Origin: Micromonospora sp. BL4
Lineage (GTDB): Bacteria > Actinomycetota > Actinomycetes > Mycobacteriales > Micromonosporaceae
Reading direction: 5' to 3'
DNA: 44,089 bases
NCBI RefSeq assembly: GCF_003667505.1
Contig: NZ_RCVJ01000142.1
Span: forward strand, 1-44,089
Part shown: positions 8,242-16,711 of the stretch, piece by piece
Position numbering within the stretch: the first letter of the stretch is position 1
How the letters are laid out: every line of letters begins with the position of its first letter
Program-made: the position numbers and the translations under genes
Notes under the pieces: model-generated
Seen by the model: only the letters and a program-made list of their open reading frames with translations
The model's database searches: none
Told to the model about the DNA's origin: nothing

Positions 8242-10074
8242 ATGAGCGCACGAGTACGGGCCCCCGAGCTGCGCGGTCGGGGCTGGCTGAACACCGGTGG
8301 ACGCGATCTGAAGCTCGCCGACCTGCGCGGCAAGATCGCCCTGGCGGATTTCTGGACCTTCTGCTGCATCAACTGTCTGCACGTGCTCGACGAGCTGCGC
8401 CCGTTGGAGGAGAAGTACGGCGACGTGCTCGTCGTGATCGGTGTGCACTCGCCGAAGTTCGAGCATGAGAAGGACGCCGACGCGCTGGCCGCCGCCGTGG
8501 AGCGGTACGGGGTGCACCACCCCGTGCTCGACGATCCCGAGATGGACATGTGGCAGCAGTACGCGGCCCGGGCCTGGCCGACCCTGTCGGTGATCGACCC
8601 CGAGGGGTACGTGGTGGCCACCATGGCCGGCGAGGGGCACGCCGAAGGGCTGGCCCGGCTGATCGACGAGCTGATCGCCACCCACGAGGCCAAGGGCACC
8701 CTGCACCGGGGCGACGGCCCGTACGTCCCGCCGCCGGCACCGGAAACCGCGCTGCGTTTCCCCGGCAAGGCGGTGCTGCTGCCGGACGGCAATCTGCTGG
8801 TCTCCGATTCGGCCCGGCACTCCCTGGTCGAGTTGGCCCCGGACGGTGAGACGCCGGTGCGCCGGATCGGCTCGGGTGAGCGGGGCCGGGCCGACGGGCC
8901 GGCCGGTGCGGCGGCCTTCTCGGAGCCGCAGGGGCTCTGCGTGCTGCCGCGGCAGGTCGCCGAGGTGGCCGGCTACGACGTGGTGGTCGCCGACACGGTC
9001 AACCACCTGCTGCGCGGCGTACGCCTGGCGTCCGGCGAGGTGGTCACGGTGGCTGGCAGCGGCCGGCAGTGGCGCGCCTCGGTCGACGACCACGCGCACG
9101 ACGCGCTCGCCGTGGACTTCTCCTCGCCGTGGGACCTGGCCTGGTACGACGACAAGCTGATCATCGCGATGGCCGGCATCCACCAGCTCTGGTGGTTCGA
9201 TCCGATCAAGCGGACCGCCGGCATGTACGCCGGCACCACGGTCGAGGCGCTGCGCGACGGCCCGCTCGCCGAGGCGTGGATGGCGCAGCCGTCCGGGCTC
9301 TCCGTCTCCGCCGACGGCACCCGGCTCTGGATCGCCGACAGCGAGACCAGCGCCGTCCGGTACGTCGAGAACGGTGTGCTGGGCACCGCCGTCGGGCAGG
9401 GCCTGTTCGACTTCGGTCACGTGGACGGGCCGGCGGAGTCGGCGCTGCTCCAGCACCCGCTGGGCGTGTGCGCGCTGCCGGACGGCTCGGTGCTGATCGC
9501 GGACACCTACAACGGCGCGGTGCGGCGCTTCGACCCGTCGACCAACGAGGTGTCCACGGTCGCCGACGGGCTGGCCGAGCCGAGTGATCTGGTGCTCACC
9601 CCGGCCGGTGAGGTGCTGGTCGTGGAGTCGGCCGCGCACCGGCTGACCCGGTTGGCCCCGGGTTCACTGTCGGCGGCCGGCGCCAGCACGGTGGACGGCC
9701 CCCGGCACCGTACCGAGCGCAAGCCGACCGACGTCGCGGCCGGTGAGGTCACCCTCGACATCGTCTTCACGCCCGCGCCGGGACAGAAGCTGGACGAGAC
9801 GTTCGGGCCGTCGACCCGGCTGGTGGTCTCCGCGTCCCCGCCGGAGCTGCTGGTGGAGGGCGCCGGCACGGGCACCGAGCTGTCCCGCCGGCTGGTGCTC
9901 AACGGCGAGGTCACCGGTGGGGTGCTCCAGGTGACCGCCCAGGCGGCGACCTGCGACGCGGACGTCGAGCACGCGGCCTGCCACCTGACCCGACAGGACT
10001 GGGGCGTCCCGGTCCGGGTGGTCGACGGCGCCGCGACCCGCCTTCCGCTGGTGCTGCGCGGCCTCGACGCCTAG
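8242..10074 (+). CDS. Thioredoxin-fold protein with NHL beta-propeller (NHLRC2-like)
   Basis: This 610-residue protein has three parts. Residues ~1-160 form a TlpA/thioredoxin domain with the redox motif CINC (C42-C45, preceded by C41), followed by HSPKFEHEKD and RAWPTLSVIDPEGYV. Residues ~170-480 are NHL repeats (LPDGNLLVSDSARHSLVEL, VADTVNHLLRGV, IADTYNGAVRRF). A ~120-residue C-terminal domain resembles the beta domain of bacterial and animal NHLRC2 proteins. No signal peptide is visible, so it is probably cytoplasmic. The ATG is preceded by GGGG only 2-5 bp away, and by CACGAT six bases upstream, so the mRNA could have a very short leader. The function of bacterial members is not established. 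It is transcribed alone between two terminators. Confidence 0.85.
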   Translation: MSARVRAPELRGRGWLNTGGRDLKLADLRGKIALADFWTFCCINCLHVLDELRPLEEKYGDVLVVIGVHSPKFEHEKDADALAAAVERYGVHHPVLDDPEMDMWQQYAARAWPTLSVIDPEGYVVATMAGEGHAEGLARLIDELIATHEAKGTLHRGDGPYVPPPAPETALRFPGKAVLLPDGNLLVSDSARHSLVELAPDGETPVRRIGSGERGRADGPAGAAAFSEPQGLCVLPRQVAEVAGYDVVVADTVNHLLRGVRLASGEVVTVAGSGRQWRASVDDHAHDALAVDFSSPWDLAWYDDKLIIAMAGIHQLWWFDPIKRTAGMYAGTTVEALRDGPLAEAWMAQPSGLSVSADGTRLWIADSETSAVRYVENGVLGTAVGQGLFDFGHVDGPAESALLQHPLGVCALPDGSVLIADTYNGAVRRFDPSTNEVSTVADGLAEPSDLVLTPAGEVLVVESAAHRLTRLAPGSLSAAGASTVDGPRHRTERKPTDVAAGEVTLDIVFTPAPGQKLDETFGPSTRLVVSASPPELLVEGAGTGTELSRRLVLNGEVTGGVLQVTAQAATCDADVEHAACHLTRQDWGVPVRVVDGAATRLPLVLRGLDA

Positions 10075-10075
10075 C

Positions 10076-10109
10076 TGAGAGGGAGGGCCCCCGAGGGCCC
10101 TCCCTCTCA
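10076..10109. terminator. Bidirectional terminator between convergent genes
   Basis: A perfect 15-bp inverted repeat (10076-10090 with 10095-10109) with a CCGA loop lies between the thioredoxin-NHL gene and pxpA. Its right arm contains the pxpA stop codon. Confidence 0.85.
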
Positions 10110-10856
10110 CGCGAACGGGGCCAGTGGGACGTCGGCGTCGATCAGCGTGGCGCGGACCAGCTCCGTGGCGGAGACCGCGCCGGGTGTGTCGCCGTGCACG
10201 CAGATCGAGTCCGCCGGGCAGGGGATGACGGTGCCGTCCACCGCCACCACGGTCCGTTCGGTGGCGATCCGTACCGCCCGGGTGGCCACCTCGTCCGGGT
10301 CGGTGATCAGCGCGCCGGGGGTGCCGCGGGGCACCAGCGCCCCGTTGGGCAGGTAGCCGCGGTCGGCGAAGGCCTCGGCGACCACCGGCAGGCCGGCGCC
10401 GACGGCGAGCTGGGCGAGGGTCGAGCCGGGCATGCAGAGCACGGGCAGCTCGGGGTCGTGGCCGGTCACCGCGGCGACGACGGCGGCCGCCTGGGACTCG
10501 TCGTTGGCGGCCGCGTGGTAGAGCGCCCCGTGCGGCTTGAGGTAGCGGACCCGGGTGTTGAACAGCTGGCAGAACGCGTTGAGGGCCCCGAGCTGGTAGG
10601 TCACCTCGTCGCGCAGCTCGGCGAAGTCGTACGCGATGTGCCGCCGACCGAAGCCGGCCAGGTCGCGGTAGCCGACCTGCGCGCCCACCGCCACCCCGCG
10701 CCGCGCCGCGCTCTCGCAGACCCGCCGCATGGTGGACGGGTCGCCGCCGTGGAAGCCGCAGGCGACGTTGGCGGACGTGACCAGGTGCAGCAGCGCCTCG
10801 TCGTCGCCGAGTCGCCAGATGCCGAATCCCTCGCCCAGGTCAGCGTTGAGGTCCAT
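10107..10856 (-). CDS. pxpA: 5-oxoprolinase subunit PxpA (LamB/YcsF family)
   Basis: PxpA acts with PxpB and PxpC to hydrolyse 5-oxo-L-proline (pyroglutamate) to glutamate using ATP. The 249-residue length is standard. The N-terminus MDLNADLGEGFG and the motifs NVACGFHGGDP, GAQVGYRDLAGFGRR, RYLKPHGALYH and ICVHGDTPGA are signatures of the LamB/YcsF polysaccharide-deacetylase-like fold. The start overlaps the end of pxpC by 17 bp, so the three subunits form one operon in the order pxpB-pxpC-pxpA. The stop codon lies inside the terminator hairpin. Confidence 0.95.
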   Translation of the reverse strand: MDLNADLGEGFGIWRLGDDEALLHLVTSANVACGFHGGDPSTMRRVCESAARRGVAVGAQVGYRDLAGFGRRHIAYDFAELRDEVTYQLGALNAFCQLFNTRVRYLKPHGALYHAAANDESQAAAVVAAVTGHDPELPVLCMPGSTLAQLAVGAGLPVVAEAFADRGYLPNGALVPRGTPGALITDPDEVATRAVRIATERTVVAVDGTVIPCPADSICVHGDTPGAVSATELVRATLIDADVPLAPFA

Positions 10857-11703
10857 GGAATCTGACGGTAGTACCTGGTCGGGCCTGCGCGAGCGGGGTC
10901 ACGTCGCTGACCACCCCGATGACCGGGTATCCGCCGGTGGTCGGGTGGTCGGCGAGGAAGATCAGGGGTTGCCCGTCCGCCGGCACCTGCACCGCGCCGA
11001 GCACGATGCCCTCGCTGGGCAGTTCGCCGGCGACCGCGCGGGGCAGCGGCGCGCCGGCGAGCCGCGCGCCGACCCGGTTGCTCACCGGGCTGACGGTGTA
11101 CGCGGTGCCGAACAGCCGGTCGAACGCGGCCGGGGTGAACCAGTCGTCGCGGGGGCCACGGTTCAGGATCAGGCGCAGTTCCGGCGGGGGTACGGGGGCG
11201 ACGGTCACGTCCACCGGGGCGGGCTCGCCGAACGGCGCACCGAGGGGCAGCCGGTCACCGTCCCGCAGCGGGGACGGGCCCAGCCCGGAGAGCGTGTCGG
11301 TGGCTCTGCTGCCGAGCACGGCCGGCACGTCGATCCCGCCCGCGACGGCCAGCCAGCTCCGTACGCCCCGGCGCGCCGGGCCGATCCGCAGCACCGTTCC
11401 GGCCGGCACGGTGAGCGGGCGCCCGGTGTCGCCTGGACGATCGCCGGCACGGATCGGCACCTCGGCTCCGGTGACCGCCACGGTGGTGGCCCGGGTCAGG
11501 CGCAGCGTGCAGCCGGTCAGGGTGAGCTCCAGGCCGGCGGCCTGCTCCGGGTTGCCGACCAGCCGGTTGGCCAGCGCCAGGGCGGCCGGGTCGAGCGCAC
11601 CTGACCGGGGTACGCCGAGGTGCGCCCAGCCGGGTCGGCCCAGGTCCTGCACGGTGGTGAGCGCGCCGGCGCGGAGCACCTCGATCTCGCCAGGACGGGT
11701 CAC
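10840..11703 (-). CDS. pxpC: 5-oxoprolinase subunit PxpC (biotin-dependent carboxylase-like, AHS2)
   Basis: This subunit belongs to the allophanate-hydrolase-subunit-2 family. It partners PxpB to form the ATP-using part of 5-oxoprolinase. Of 287 residues, the start IEVLRAGALTTVQDLGRPGW and the internal PRSGALDPAALALANRLVGN are characteristic, as are NRVGARL and the C-terminal TTGGYPVIGVV. Translation starts at GTG within a four-base overlap with the pxpB stop (GTGA), which indicates coupling. Older annotation would call it a urea amidolyase-related protein; the pxpA neighbour settles the assignment. Confidence 0.93.
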   Translation of the reverse strand: MTRPGEIEVLRAGALTTVQDLGRPGWAHLGVPRSGALDPAALALANRLVGNPEQAAGLELTLTGCTLRLTRATTVAVTGAEVPIRAGDRPGDTGRPLTVPAGTVLRIGPARRGVRSWLAVAGGIDVPAVLGSRATDTLSGLGPSPLRDGDRLPLGAPFGEPAPVDVTVAPVPPPELRLILNRGPRDDWFTPAAFDRLFGTAYTVSPVSNRVGARLAGAPLPRAVAGELPSEGIVLGAVQVPADGQPLIFLADHPTTGGYPVIGVVSDVTPLAQARPGTTVRFHGPQR

Positions 11704-12365
11704 GCCGCCGCCATCCGGACCCGGGTGCCCGGGCCGAGCCGGGCGGGCGGGTCGGCGTCCACGTCGAAGAGGACCAGCTCGGTCCGGCCGACCAGCAGCC
11801 ACCCGCCGGGGGAGGCGCTCGGGTAGATGCCGGCGTACGGGCCGGCCAGGGCGACCGAGCCGGCCGGTACGCGAGGTCGGGGGGTGGCCAACCGGGGCAG
11901 CGCCAACGCGGCGGGCAGACCGGTCAGGTAGGGGAACCCGGGGGCGAAGCCGCAGAAGGCGACCCGGAACGGGGTGCTGGTCAACCGGCGCGGTACGGCC
12001 GCCACGTCGACCCCCCAGTGCTGGGCGACCGTCGACAGGTCGGGCCCGTCGAAGTCCACCGGGACGATGACCTCGCCGGGTTCCCGCTCGCTCGTCCGGT
12101 CCGCCGCGCCGTCGGCGTCGTTGGCGGCGGCGACCGCTGGTGCCCAACGGGACAGCAGGTCGGCGGTGGCGGCCGGGTCGGGCAGGCCGTCGAGCAGGAC
12201 GGTGCTGGCGGCCGGCACGATCTCGACGGCGGTCAGCTCGCCCCGGTCGCGGCGGCGCCACAGCTCGGCCCGCCACGCGTCGACCAGGGCGGCCTGGGCC
12301 GCGTCGGCGGGCTCGGAGCAGTCGAGCAGCAGGGCGTGCGCCCCGGCGGGTCGGATCATCCGCAT
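11700..12365 (-). CDS. pxpB: 5-oxoprolinase subunit PxpB (KipI/AHS1 family)
   Basis: This is the first gene of the operon, 221 residues. It has the AHS1/KipI features VPVDFDGPDL, FCGFAPGFPYLTGL and RVPAGSVALAG, then GIYPSASPGGWLLVGRT. The name KipI refers to the Bacillus kinase-inhibitor role, but next to pxpA and pxpC the metabolic role is far more likely. The ATG at 12363-12365 was chosen; a second in-frame ATG two codons later is possible and no strong ribosome binding site separates them. A segment around residues 75-100 (AVAAANDADGAADRTSEREP) looks like a low-complexity insertion. It is divergent from the hemolysin III gene, with 108 bp between. Confidence 0.9.
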   Translation of the reverse strand: MRMIRPAGAHALLLDCSEPADAAQAALVDAWRAELWRRRDRGELTAVEIVPAASTVLLDGLPDPAATADLLSRWAPAVAAANDADGAADRTSEREPGEVIVPVDFDGPDLSTVAQHWGVDVAAVPRRLTSTPFRVAFCGFAPGFPYLTGLPAALALPRLATPRPRVPAGSVALAGPYAGIYPSASPGGWLLVGRTELVLFDVDADPPARLGPGTRVRMAAA

Positions 12366-12436
12366 CCGCTCATCTTCGCCGATGTCGTGCCGGCGGAGGT
12401 GTTCACGGGGACGGTGCCGGGCGTCACCAGCGCGAC

Positions 12437-12467
12437 TACTTGCAAGTAACCTACGGTGCCGTAACCT
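12437..12467 (+). promoter_or_regulatory. Leaderless promoter with two palindromic elements
   Basis: TTGCAA (12440-12445), a 16-bp spacer and TAACCT (12462-12467) place the transcription start on the GTG of the hemolysin III gene. The -35 is embedded in a perfect 12-bp palindrome TACTTGCAAGTA (12437-12448). A second near-palindrome, TACGG-TG-CCGTA (12452-12463), lies in the spacer. Both fall between divergent genes and could bind a regulator of either side. Confidence 0.6.
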
Positions 12468-12473
12468 GATGTC

Positions 12474-13151
12474 GTGACCACCTCCGCTCCGCTTCGACTG
12501 AAGCCGGTCGACATCGGTAAGCCCCGGATGCGCGGCTGGCTGCACACGTACGCCTTCTTCGTCGCCCTGGTCGCCGGCATCGTGCTGTGCTCGATCGCCG
12601 CCACCCGGCCGGGGTGGGCGCCCCTGGTCAGCTGCGTCATCTACAGCCTGACCGTCTGTGGGCTCTTCGGCACCAGCGCGCTGTACCACCGTCGCGTGTG
12701 GTCGGAGCGCGGCTATCAGGTGATGCGCCGGATGGACCACTCGATGATCTTCATCTTCATCGCCGGCACGTACACACCGTTCTGCGCGCTGCTGCTCGCG
12801 CCGCGACCGGCCACCGTGATGCTGGCCCTGGTCTGGGGTGGCGCGCTGGCCGGCGTGGCGCTCAAGATGGTCTGGCCGCACGCCCCACGCTGGGTTTCCG
12901 CGCCGCTCTACCTGGCGCTCGGCTGGGTGTCGGTCGCCATGCTGCCGGAGATCCTGCACGGCGGTGGCGTCGCGGCACTGGTGCTGCTGAGCGTCGGGGG
13001 TGCGATCTACAGCGTCGGCGCGATCTTCTACGCGTTGCGCCGGCCCAATCCGTGGCCGACCGTCTTCGGCCACCACGAGTTCTTCCACGCCTGCACCCTG
13101 CTGGCCGCGCTCTGCCACCACATCGCGATCTACTTCGCGCTGTTCGCCTGA
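12474..13151 (+). CDS. Hemolysin III family / PAQR-type membrane protein
   Basis: This integral membrane protein has 225 residues with about seven transmembrane helices. It belongs to the HlyIII/YqfA branch of the PAQR superfamily, whose members are proposed metal-dependent hydrolases. The conserved His/Asp positions are visible: SALYHRRVW near residue 65, MRRMDHSMIFIFIAGTYTP near 83-100, and the C-terminal HHEFFHACTLLAALCHH. Translation starts at GTG, six bases after the -10 hexamer, so the mRNA is probably leaderless. The hemolysin name is historical and does not show toxicity. Convergent with a DUF6458 gene across a hairpin. Confidence 0.88.
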   Translation: MTTSAPLRLKPVDIGKPRMRGWLHTYAFFVALVAGIVLCSIAATRPGWAPLVSCVIYSLTVCGLFGTSALYHRRVWSERGYQVMRRMDHSMIFIFIAGTYTPFCALLLAPRPATVMLALVWGGALAGVALKMVWPHAPRWVSAPLYLALGWVSVAMLPEILHGGGVAALVLLSVGGAIYSVGAIFYALRRPNPWPTVFGHHEFFHACTLLAALCHHIAIYFALFA

Positions 13152-13214
13152 CCCCCACCGGCGCGGTACGAGCCGGTGCAGGGCGCGGGCGAGCCACCGG
13201 TGGGCGGACGCGAG

Positions 13215-13244
13215 CCGGGGCCCCGCGACGCTGCGGGACCCCGG
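13215..13244. terminator. Bidirectional terminator
   Basis: A 12-bp inverted repeat (13215-13226 with 13233-13244), with one C/A mismatch and a 6-nt loop, lies between the convergent hemolysin III and DUF6458 genes. Confidence 0.7.
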
Positions 13245-13260
13245 AGTGCGCGAGCGGGAG

Positions 13261-13548
13261 TCAGACCGGACGGCCCGGCCGGCGCACCTCGCGATACTCC
13301 CGCATGACCCGGTCGTCCTGGACCGGCACCACACGATCGGTCACCACGCGGTCCTCCCGGACCGGCGCGGCCACCACCGTGCGGCGGCGGCTGTTCCAGA
13401 AGTAGAGGGTGACGAGCAGGCCGGCGACACCGGCCAGCATCAGCACCCAGCCGACCACGGCCAGGTTCAGCCAGCCCAGGTCGGCCTCCACGGCGAATGC
13501 GAAGATCGCGCCCAACGCGATCAGGAAGATGCTGCCACCAATGCCCAT
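13261..13548 (-). CDS. DUF6458-family small membrane protein
   Basis: This protein has 95 residues. It begins MGIGGSIFLIALGAIFAFAV, with two transmembrane helices (about 3-22 and 29-50, LNLAVVGWVLMLAGVAGLLV), then a charged Arg/Val-rich cytoplasmic tail (DRVVTDRVVPVQDDRVMREY) with internal repetition. GAGGAG lies upstream of the ATG. A paralogue lies ~700 bp away (14243-14512) with the same two-helix core but a different, proline-rich tail. The function of DUF6458 is unknown. The family is small and common in actinobacteria, which fits the taxonomic inference. Confidence 0.85.
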   Translation of the reverse strand: MGIGGSIFLIALGAIFAFAVEADLGWLNLAVVGWVLMLAGVAGLLVTLYFWNSRRRTVVAAPVREDRVVTDRVVPVQDDRVMREYREVRRPGRPV

Positions 13549-13660
13549 GTCTCGCTCCTCGGCTCTAACCTGGCGTACGTCCCGCCGCGGCCGTCGGTAG
13601 GGGTGCGGCACCCATCGACTTACCCCGGCACGGAGATCGCCAATCGGGCAAGCTGGGGGC

Positions 13661-14200
13661 ATGACGGACGCCCATCCCGAGACACGGAATCTGGTGCTGC
13701 TCCGGCACGCGAAGGCCGAGCAGGGCGGCGAGGGCACGGACGACGCCCACCGGCCGCTCTGCGCGCGGGGGCACGCCGACGCGGCCGCGGCCGGTGCCTG
13801 GCTGGCCCACCACGGGCTGCTGCCCGACGTGGTGCTCTGCTCGACGGCGCTGCGCACCCGGCAGACCTGGCACGGCGTGGCGATGGGGATGACCGGTTCG
13901 CCGCCGGAGGGCGGCCCGGCCGGACCCCGCCCGACCGTCCGCTACGAGCCCGGCGCGTACGACGCCCATCCGGAGGAGTTGCTGGCGCTGGTCCGCACCA
14001 TCGACGCGACCGCACGGACGGCGTTGCTGATCGCCCACAATCCGGGCATCTCGCTGCTCTCCGCGCTTCTCGACCCGGAGGGGGCGGACGCGGAGGGGTT
14101 ACGGACCACCGAGCTGGCGGTGCACCGCGGCACGCTCAGCTGGACGGAGCTGGCCCCGGCTCGGGCGCCGATCACCGCACGGCACGTCGCACGCGGCTGA
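13661..14200 (+). CDS. SixA-like histidine phosphatase
   Basis: This is a short phosphoglycerate-mutase-like (histidine phosphatase) protein of 179 residues. The catalytic motif LVLLRHAKAE puts the phospho-accepting His at residue 16. The second conserved His lies in LIAHNPGISLL near residue 126. SixA in E. coli acts on phosphohistidine in phosphotransfer proteins, but actinobacterial substrates are not established. The ATG follows CTGGGGGC. A slightly longer loop around residues 70-85 (MGMTGSPPEGGPAGPRP) is Gly/Pro-rich. It sits between two DUF6458 genes on the opposite strand. Confidence 0.88.
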   Translation: MTDAHPETRNLVLLRHAKAEQGGEGTDDAHRPLCARGHADAAAAGAWLAHHGLLPDVVLCSTALRTRQTWHGVAMGMTGSPPEGGPAGPRPTVRYEPGAYDAHPEELLALVRTIDATARTALLIAHNPGISLLSALLDPEGADAEGLRTTELAVHRGTLSWTELAPARAPITARHVARG

Positions 14201-14227
14201 GCCACCCGCCGATGGTCGACGGGTGGC
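14201..14227. terminator. Hairpin between convergent genes
   Basis: GCCACCCG (14201-14208) pairs with CGGGTGGC (14220-14227) directly after the phosphatase stop codon. It can serve both this gene and the convergent DUF6458 gene. Confidence 0.6.
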
Positions 14228-14242
14228 CCGGGCGTACGCGGC

Positions 14243-14512
14243 TCAGGAGGGTGGCGCGGTCGGCGGCGGCGGGTCGGGCGGCGGCGGCATCATCGCCGTC
14301 GGATGCGAGAGCCGGTTCTCCTCGACGATGAGGGTCCGGGCCCGCTTACGCCGGTCCTGCCAGAACCAGAGCGTGGTCAGCAGCACGGCCAGCCCGGCGA
14401 GGATGAACACCCAGCCGACCGCGCGCAGGTCTATCCACCAGACGTTGGCTCGAATCGCGAAGGTCAGGATGGCGCCGATCGCGATGAGAAAGATGCCGCT
14501 TCCTACACCCAT
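14243..14512 (-). CDS. DUF6458-family small membrane protein, second copy
   Basis: This protein has 89 residues. It begins MGVGSGIFLIAIGAILTFAI and has the same two-helix layout as the other copy (second helix VGWVFILAGLAVLLTTLWFW). It ends in a short basic stretch, then an acidic patch and a proline-rich tail (MPPPPDPPPPTAPPS). A GGGGGAG motif lies upstream of the ATG. The two copies flank the histidine phosphatase, both pointing left, which suggests duplication followed by divergence of the cytoplasmic tail. Function unknown. Confidence 0.85.
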   Translation of the reverse strand: MGVGSGIFLIAIGAILTFAIRANVWWIDLRAVGWVFILAGLAVLLTTLWFWQDRRKRARTLIVEENRLSHPTAMMPPPPDPPPPTAPPS

Positions 14513-14638
14513 GTGCGCTGCACTCCCCCGTGCGGTGGCTCTGGGCGTTCCCTGTCGTGACCACGCGACGGTTACCCGCCCCGTCGCCGGCCTACCGGGG
14601 TCGGGCAACCGAATAGCAGGAGTGGTGCGGGCAGCGCG

Positions 14639-14670
14639 ACGGCCGGCGGGGCAGTTGCCCCGCCGGCCGT
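14639..14670 (-). terminator. Terminator of the acyl-CoA dehydrogenase gene
   Basis: A 15-bp perfect inverted repeat (14639-14653 with 14656-14670) lies 46 bp beyond the stop codon of the leftward dehydrogenase gene. The effective loop is four to six bases. Confidence 0.75.
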
Positions 14671-14715
14671 CGGTGTCGGATGGCGCTCGGAACCTTCAGG
14701 CGTGCCGTGGCACGC

Positions 14716-16572
14716 TCAGAAGGCCTCCTCCGGCAGGTCCATGATGTCGAGGTCCGCGCCCTCGATGATGCGCCGGTCCGCGCCGATGCGCGGCAGCACC
14801 TCGCGGGCGAAGAACCGGGCGGCGGCCACCTTGCCGGTGTAGAACGCCTTGTCGGTGGCGGAGACCTCACCGGCCAGCGCCGTCAGCGCCACGTCGGCCT
14901 GCTTCTGGAGCAGCCAGCCGACCACCAGGTCGCCGATGGCCAGCAGGAACCGCCGGCTGCTGAGCCCGACCTTGTACAGGGCGCGGGTGTCGCCGCCCTG
15001 GGCCTCGCCCAGCCAGCCGGTCAGCACGCCGAGCATGTTCTGGATCTCGGCGAGCGCCTTGCCGAGCGCCTGCCGCTCCTCCTTGAGCTGGCCGTTGCCC
15101 GCCTCGGAGGAGATGAACTCCTGGATCTCGCCGGCGACCGCCATCAGCGCCTTGCCGTTGTCCCGGACGATCTTGCGGAAGATCAGATCCAGGCTCTGGA
15201 TGGCCGTGGTGCCCTCGTACAGGGTGTCGATCTTGGCGTCCCGGACGTACTGCTCCAGCGGGTAGTCCTGGAGGAAGCCGGAGCCGCCGAAGGTCTGCAG
15301 CGCCTCGTGCCCGAGCAGCTCGTACGCCCGCTCCGAACCGACGCCCTTGACCAGCGGCAGCAGCAGGTCGTTGACCCGCTTGGCCAGCTTGGTGGCCTTC
15401 TCGTCGCCGGCCGCCTCGGCGATGGCGACCCGGTCCTGCCAGGTGGCGGTGTAGAGAACCAGGGCGCGCAGGCCCTCGGAGTACGACTTCTGCAGCAGCA
15501 GCGAGCGGCGCACGTCCGGGTGGTGCGTGATGGTGACGCGCGGCGCGGTCTTGTCGGTCTGCTGGATCAGGTCGGCGCCCTGCACCCGGTTCTTCGCGTA
15601 CTCCAGGGCGTTGAGGTAGCCGGTGGAGAGGGTGGCGATCGCCTTGGTGCCGACCATCATCCGGGCGTACTCAATGATCATGAACATCTGGCGGATGCCG
15701 TCGTGCTTGTCGCCCAGCAGCCAGCCCTTGGCCGGGACGCCGTGCTCGCCGAAGGTCACCTCGCAGGTGTTGGAGACCTTCAGGCCCATCTTGTGCTCGA
15801 CGTTCGTGGCGTAGACGCCGTTGCGCTCGCCCAGCTCGCCCGTCTCCTCGTCGAAGTGGTACTTCGGCACGACGAAGAGCGAGAGACCCTTGGTGCCCGG
15901 GCCACCGACGCCCTCGACGCCCACCGGGCGGGCCAGCACGTAGTGGACGATGTTGTCGGTCAGGTCGTGCTCGCCCGAGGTGATGAAGCGCTTCACGCCC
16001 TCGATGTGCCACGTGCCGTCCGGCTGCTGGACGGCACGGGTGCGGCCGGCGCCCACGTCCGAGCCGGCGTCCGGCTCGGTGAGGACCATCGTCGAGCCCC
16101 ACTGCTTGTCGATGAAGAGCTTGGCCCACTTCTTCTGCCGCTCGGTGCCCTCGACGTGCAGCACGTGCGCGAAGGACGGGCCGGAGGCGTACATCCAGAC
16201 CGGGGCGTTCGAGCCGAGCACCAGCTCGGCGAGGGCCCACCAGAGGGCGCGCGGCGCGTTGGTGCCGCCCAGCTCGGGCGGCAGGTCCAGCCGCCAGAAC
16301 TCGGAGTCCATGAACGCCTGGTACGACTTCTTGAACGACTCCGGCAGCGGCGCGGTGTGCGTGGCCGGGTCGAAGACCGGCGGATTGCGGTCACTGTCCG
16401 TGTAGCTGGCGGCCAGATCCTCGCGGGCGAGGCGGTCGACCTCGGCCAGGAAGCTGCGGGCGGTGTCGGTGTCGAGTTCCGAGTACGGCTCCTGGCCGAA
16501 CGCCCGGTCCGCCCCGAAGACCTCGAACAGGTTGAACTCGAGGTCCCGGAGGTTGCTCTTGTAGTGGGTCAT
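14716..16572 (-). CDS. FadE5-like acyl-CoA dehydrogenase
   Basis: This flavoenzyme catalyses the first step of fatty acid beta-oxidation, acyl-CoA to trans-2-enoyl-CoA, passing electrons to ETF. The 618-residue length with an extra C-terminal helical domain matches the long FadE5 class rather than the ~380-residue classical type. Domains run in order: N-terminal helical (to ~170), beta domain with [14 protein letters not shown] and [12 protein letters not shown], then the C-terminal helical domain with [20 protein letters not shown] and [12 protein letters not shown]. The Glu of YEGTT (about residue 453) matches the catalytic base position. ATG 16572 is preferred; a GTG two codons earlier is the alternative. 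The gene stands alone between a terminator and a promoter carrying a palindromic operator that recurs at 37.28 kb. Confidence 0.92.
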   Translation of the reverse strand: MTHYKSNLRDLEFNLFEVFGADRAFGQEPYSELDTDTARSFLAEVDRLAREDLAASYTDSDRNPPVFDPATHTAPLPESFKKSYQAFMDSEFWRLDLPPELGGTNAPRALWWALAELVLGSNAPVWMYASGPSFAHVLHVEGTERQKKWAKLFIDKQWGSTMVLTEPDAGSDVGAGRTRAVQQPDGTWHIEGVKRFITSGEHDLTDNIVHYVLARPVGVEGVGGPGTKGLSLFVVPKYHFDEETGELGERNGVYATNVEHKMGLKVSNTCEVTFGEHGVPAKGWLLGDKHDGIRQMFMIIEYARMMVGTKAIATLSTGYLNALEYAKNRVQGADLIQQTDKTAPRVTITHHPDVRRSLLLQKSYSEGLRALVLYTATWQDRVAIAEAAGDEKATKLAKRVNDLLLPLVKGVGSERAYELLGHEALQTFGGSGFLQDYPLEQYVRDAKIDTLYEGTTAIQSLDLIFRKIVRDNGKALMAVAGEIQEFISSEAGNGQLKEERQALGKALAEIQNMLGVLTGWLGEAQGGDTRALYKVGLSSRRFLLAIGDLVVGWLLQKQADVALTALAGEVSATDKAFYTGKVAAARFFAREVLPRIGADRRIIEGADLDIMDLPEEAF

Positions 16573-16599
16573 GCTCACTGGCCCCGCTTCCGGACAGGT

Positions 16600-16649
16600 G
16601 TTACCGATCAGTAACCCCGACTCTATTACTCGCGGGTAGCCACCGACAA
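16600..16649 (-). promoter_or_regulatory. Promoter and palindromic operator of the fadE gene
   Basis: On the minus strand TTGTCG (16644-16649), an 18-bp spacer and TAGAGT (16620-16625) precede GTTAC-N6-GTAAC at 16600-16615. The operator sequence on the plus strand is GTTACCGATCAGTAAC. It would cover the transcription start and first bases, a blocking position for a repressor, 28 bp before the ATG. The same element lies at 37275-37290. Confidence 0.65.
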
Positions 16650-16711
16650 GCCGATCACCCAAGTGACGGCCATTACACACTTGCGGTACCGCACGGCTGC
16701 GGGCCGACCGG

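Noticed and set aside
11700..12365. KipI-type sporulation kinase inhibitor
   Set aside because: Its coupling to pxpC and pxpA shows a 5-oxoprolinase subunit; no sporulation kinase is nearby.
14680..16614. 644-codon open frame antisense to the acyl-CoA dehydrogenase gene
   Set aside because: The opposite strand has every family motif in order; the antisense product has shadow-type composition.
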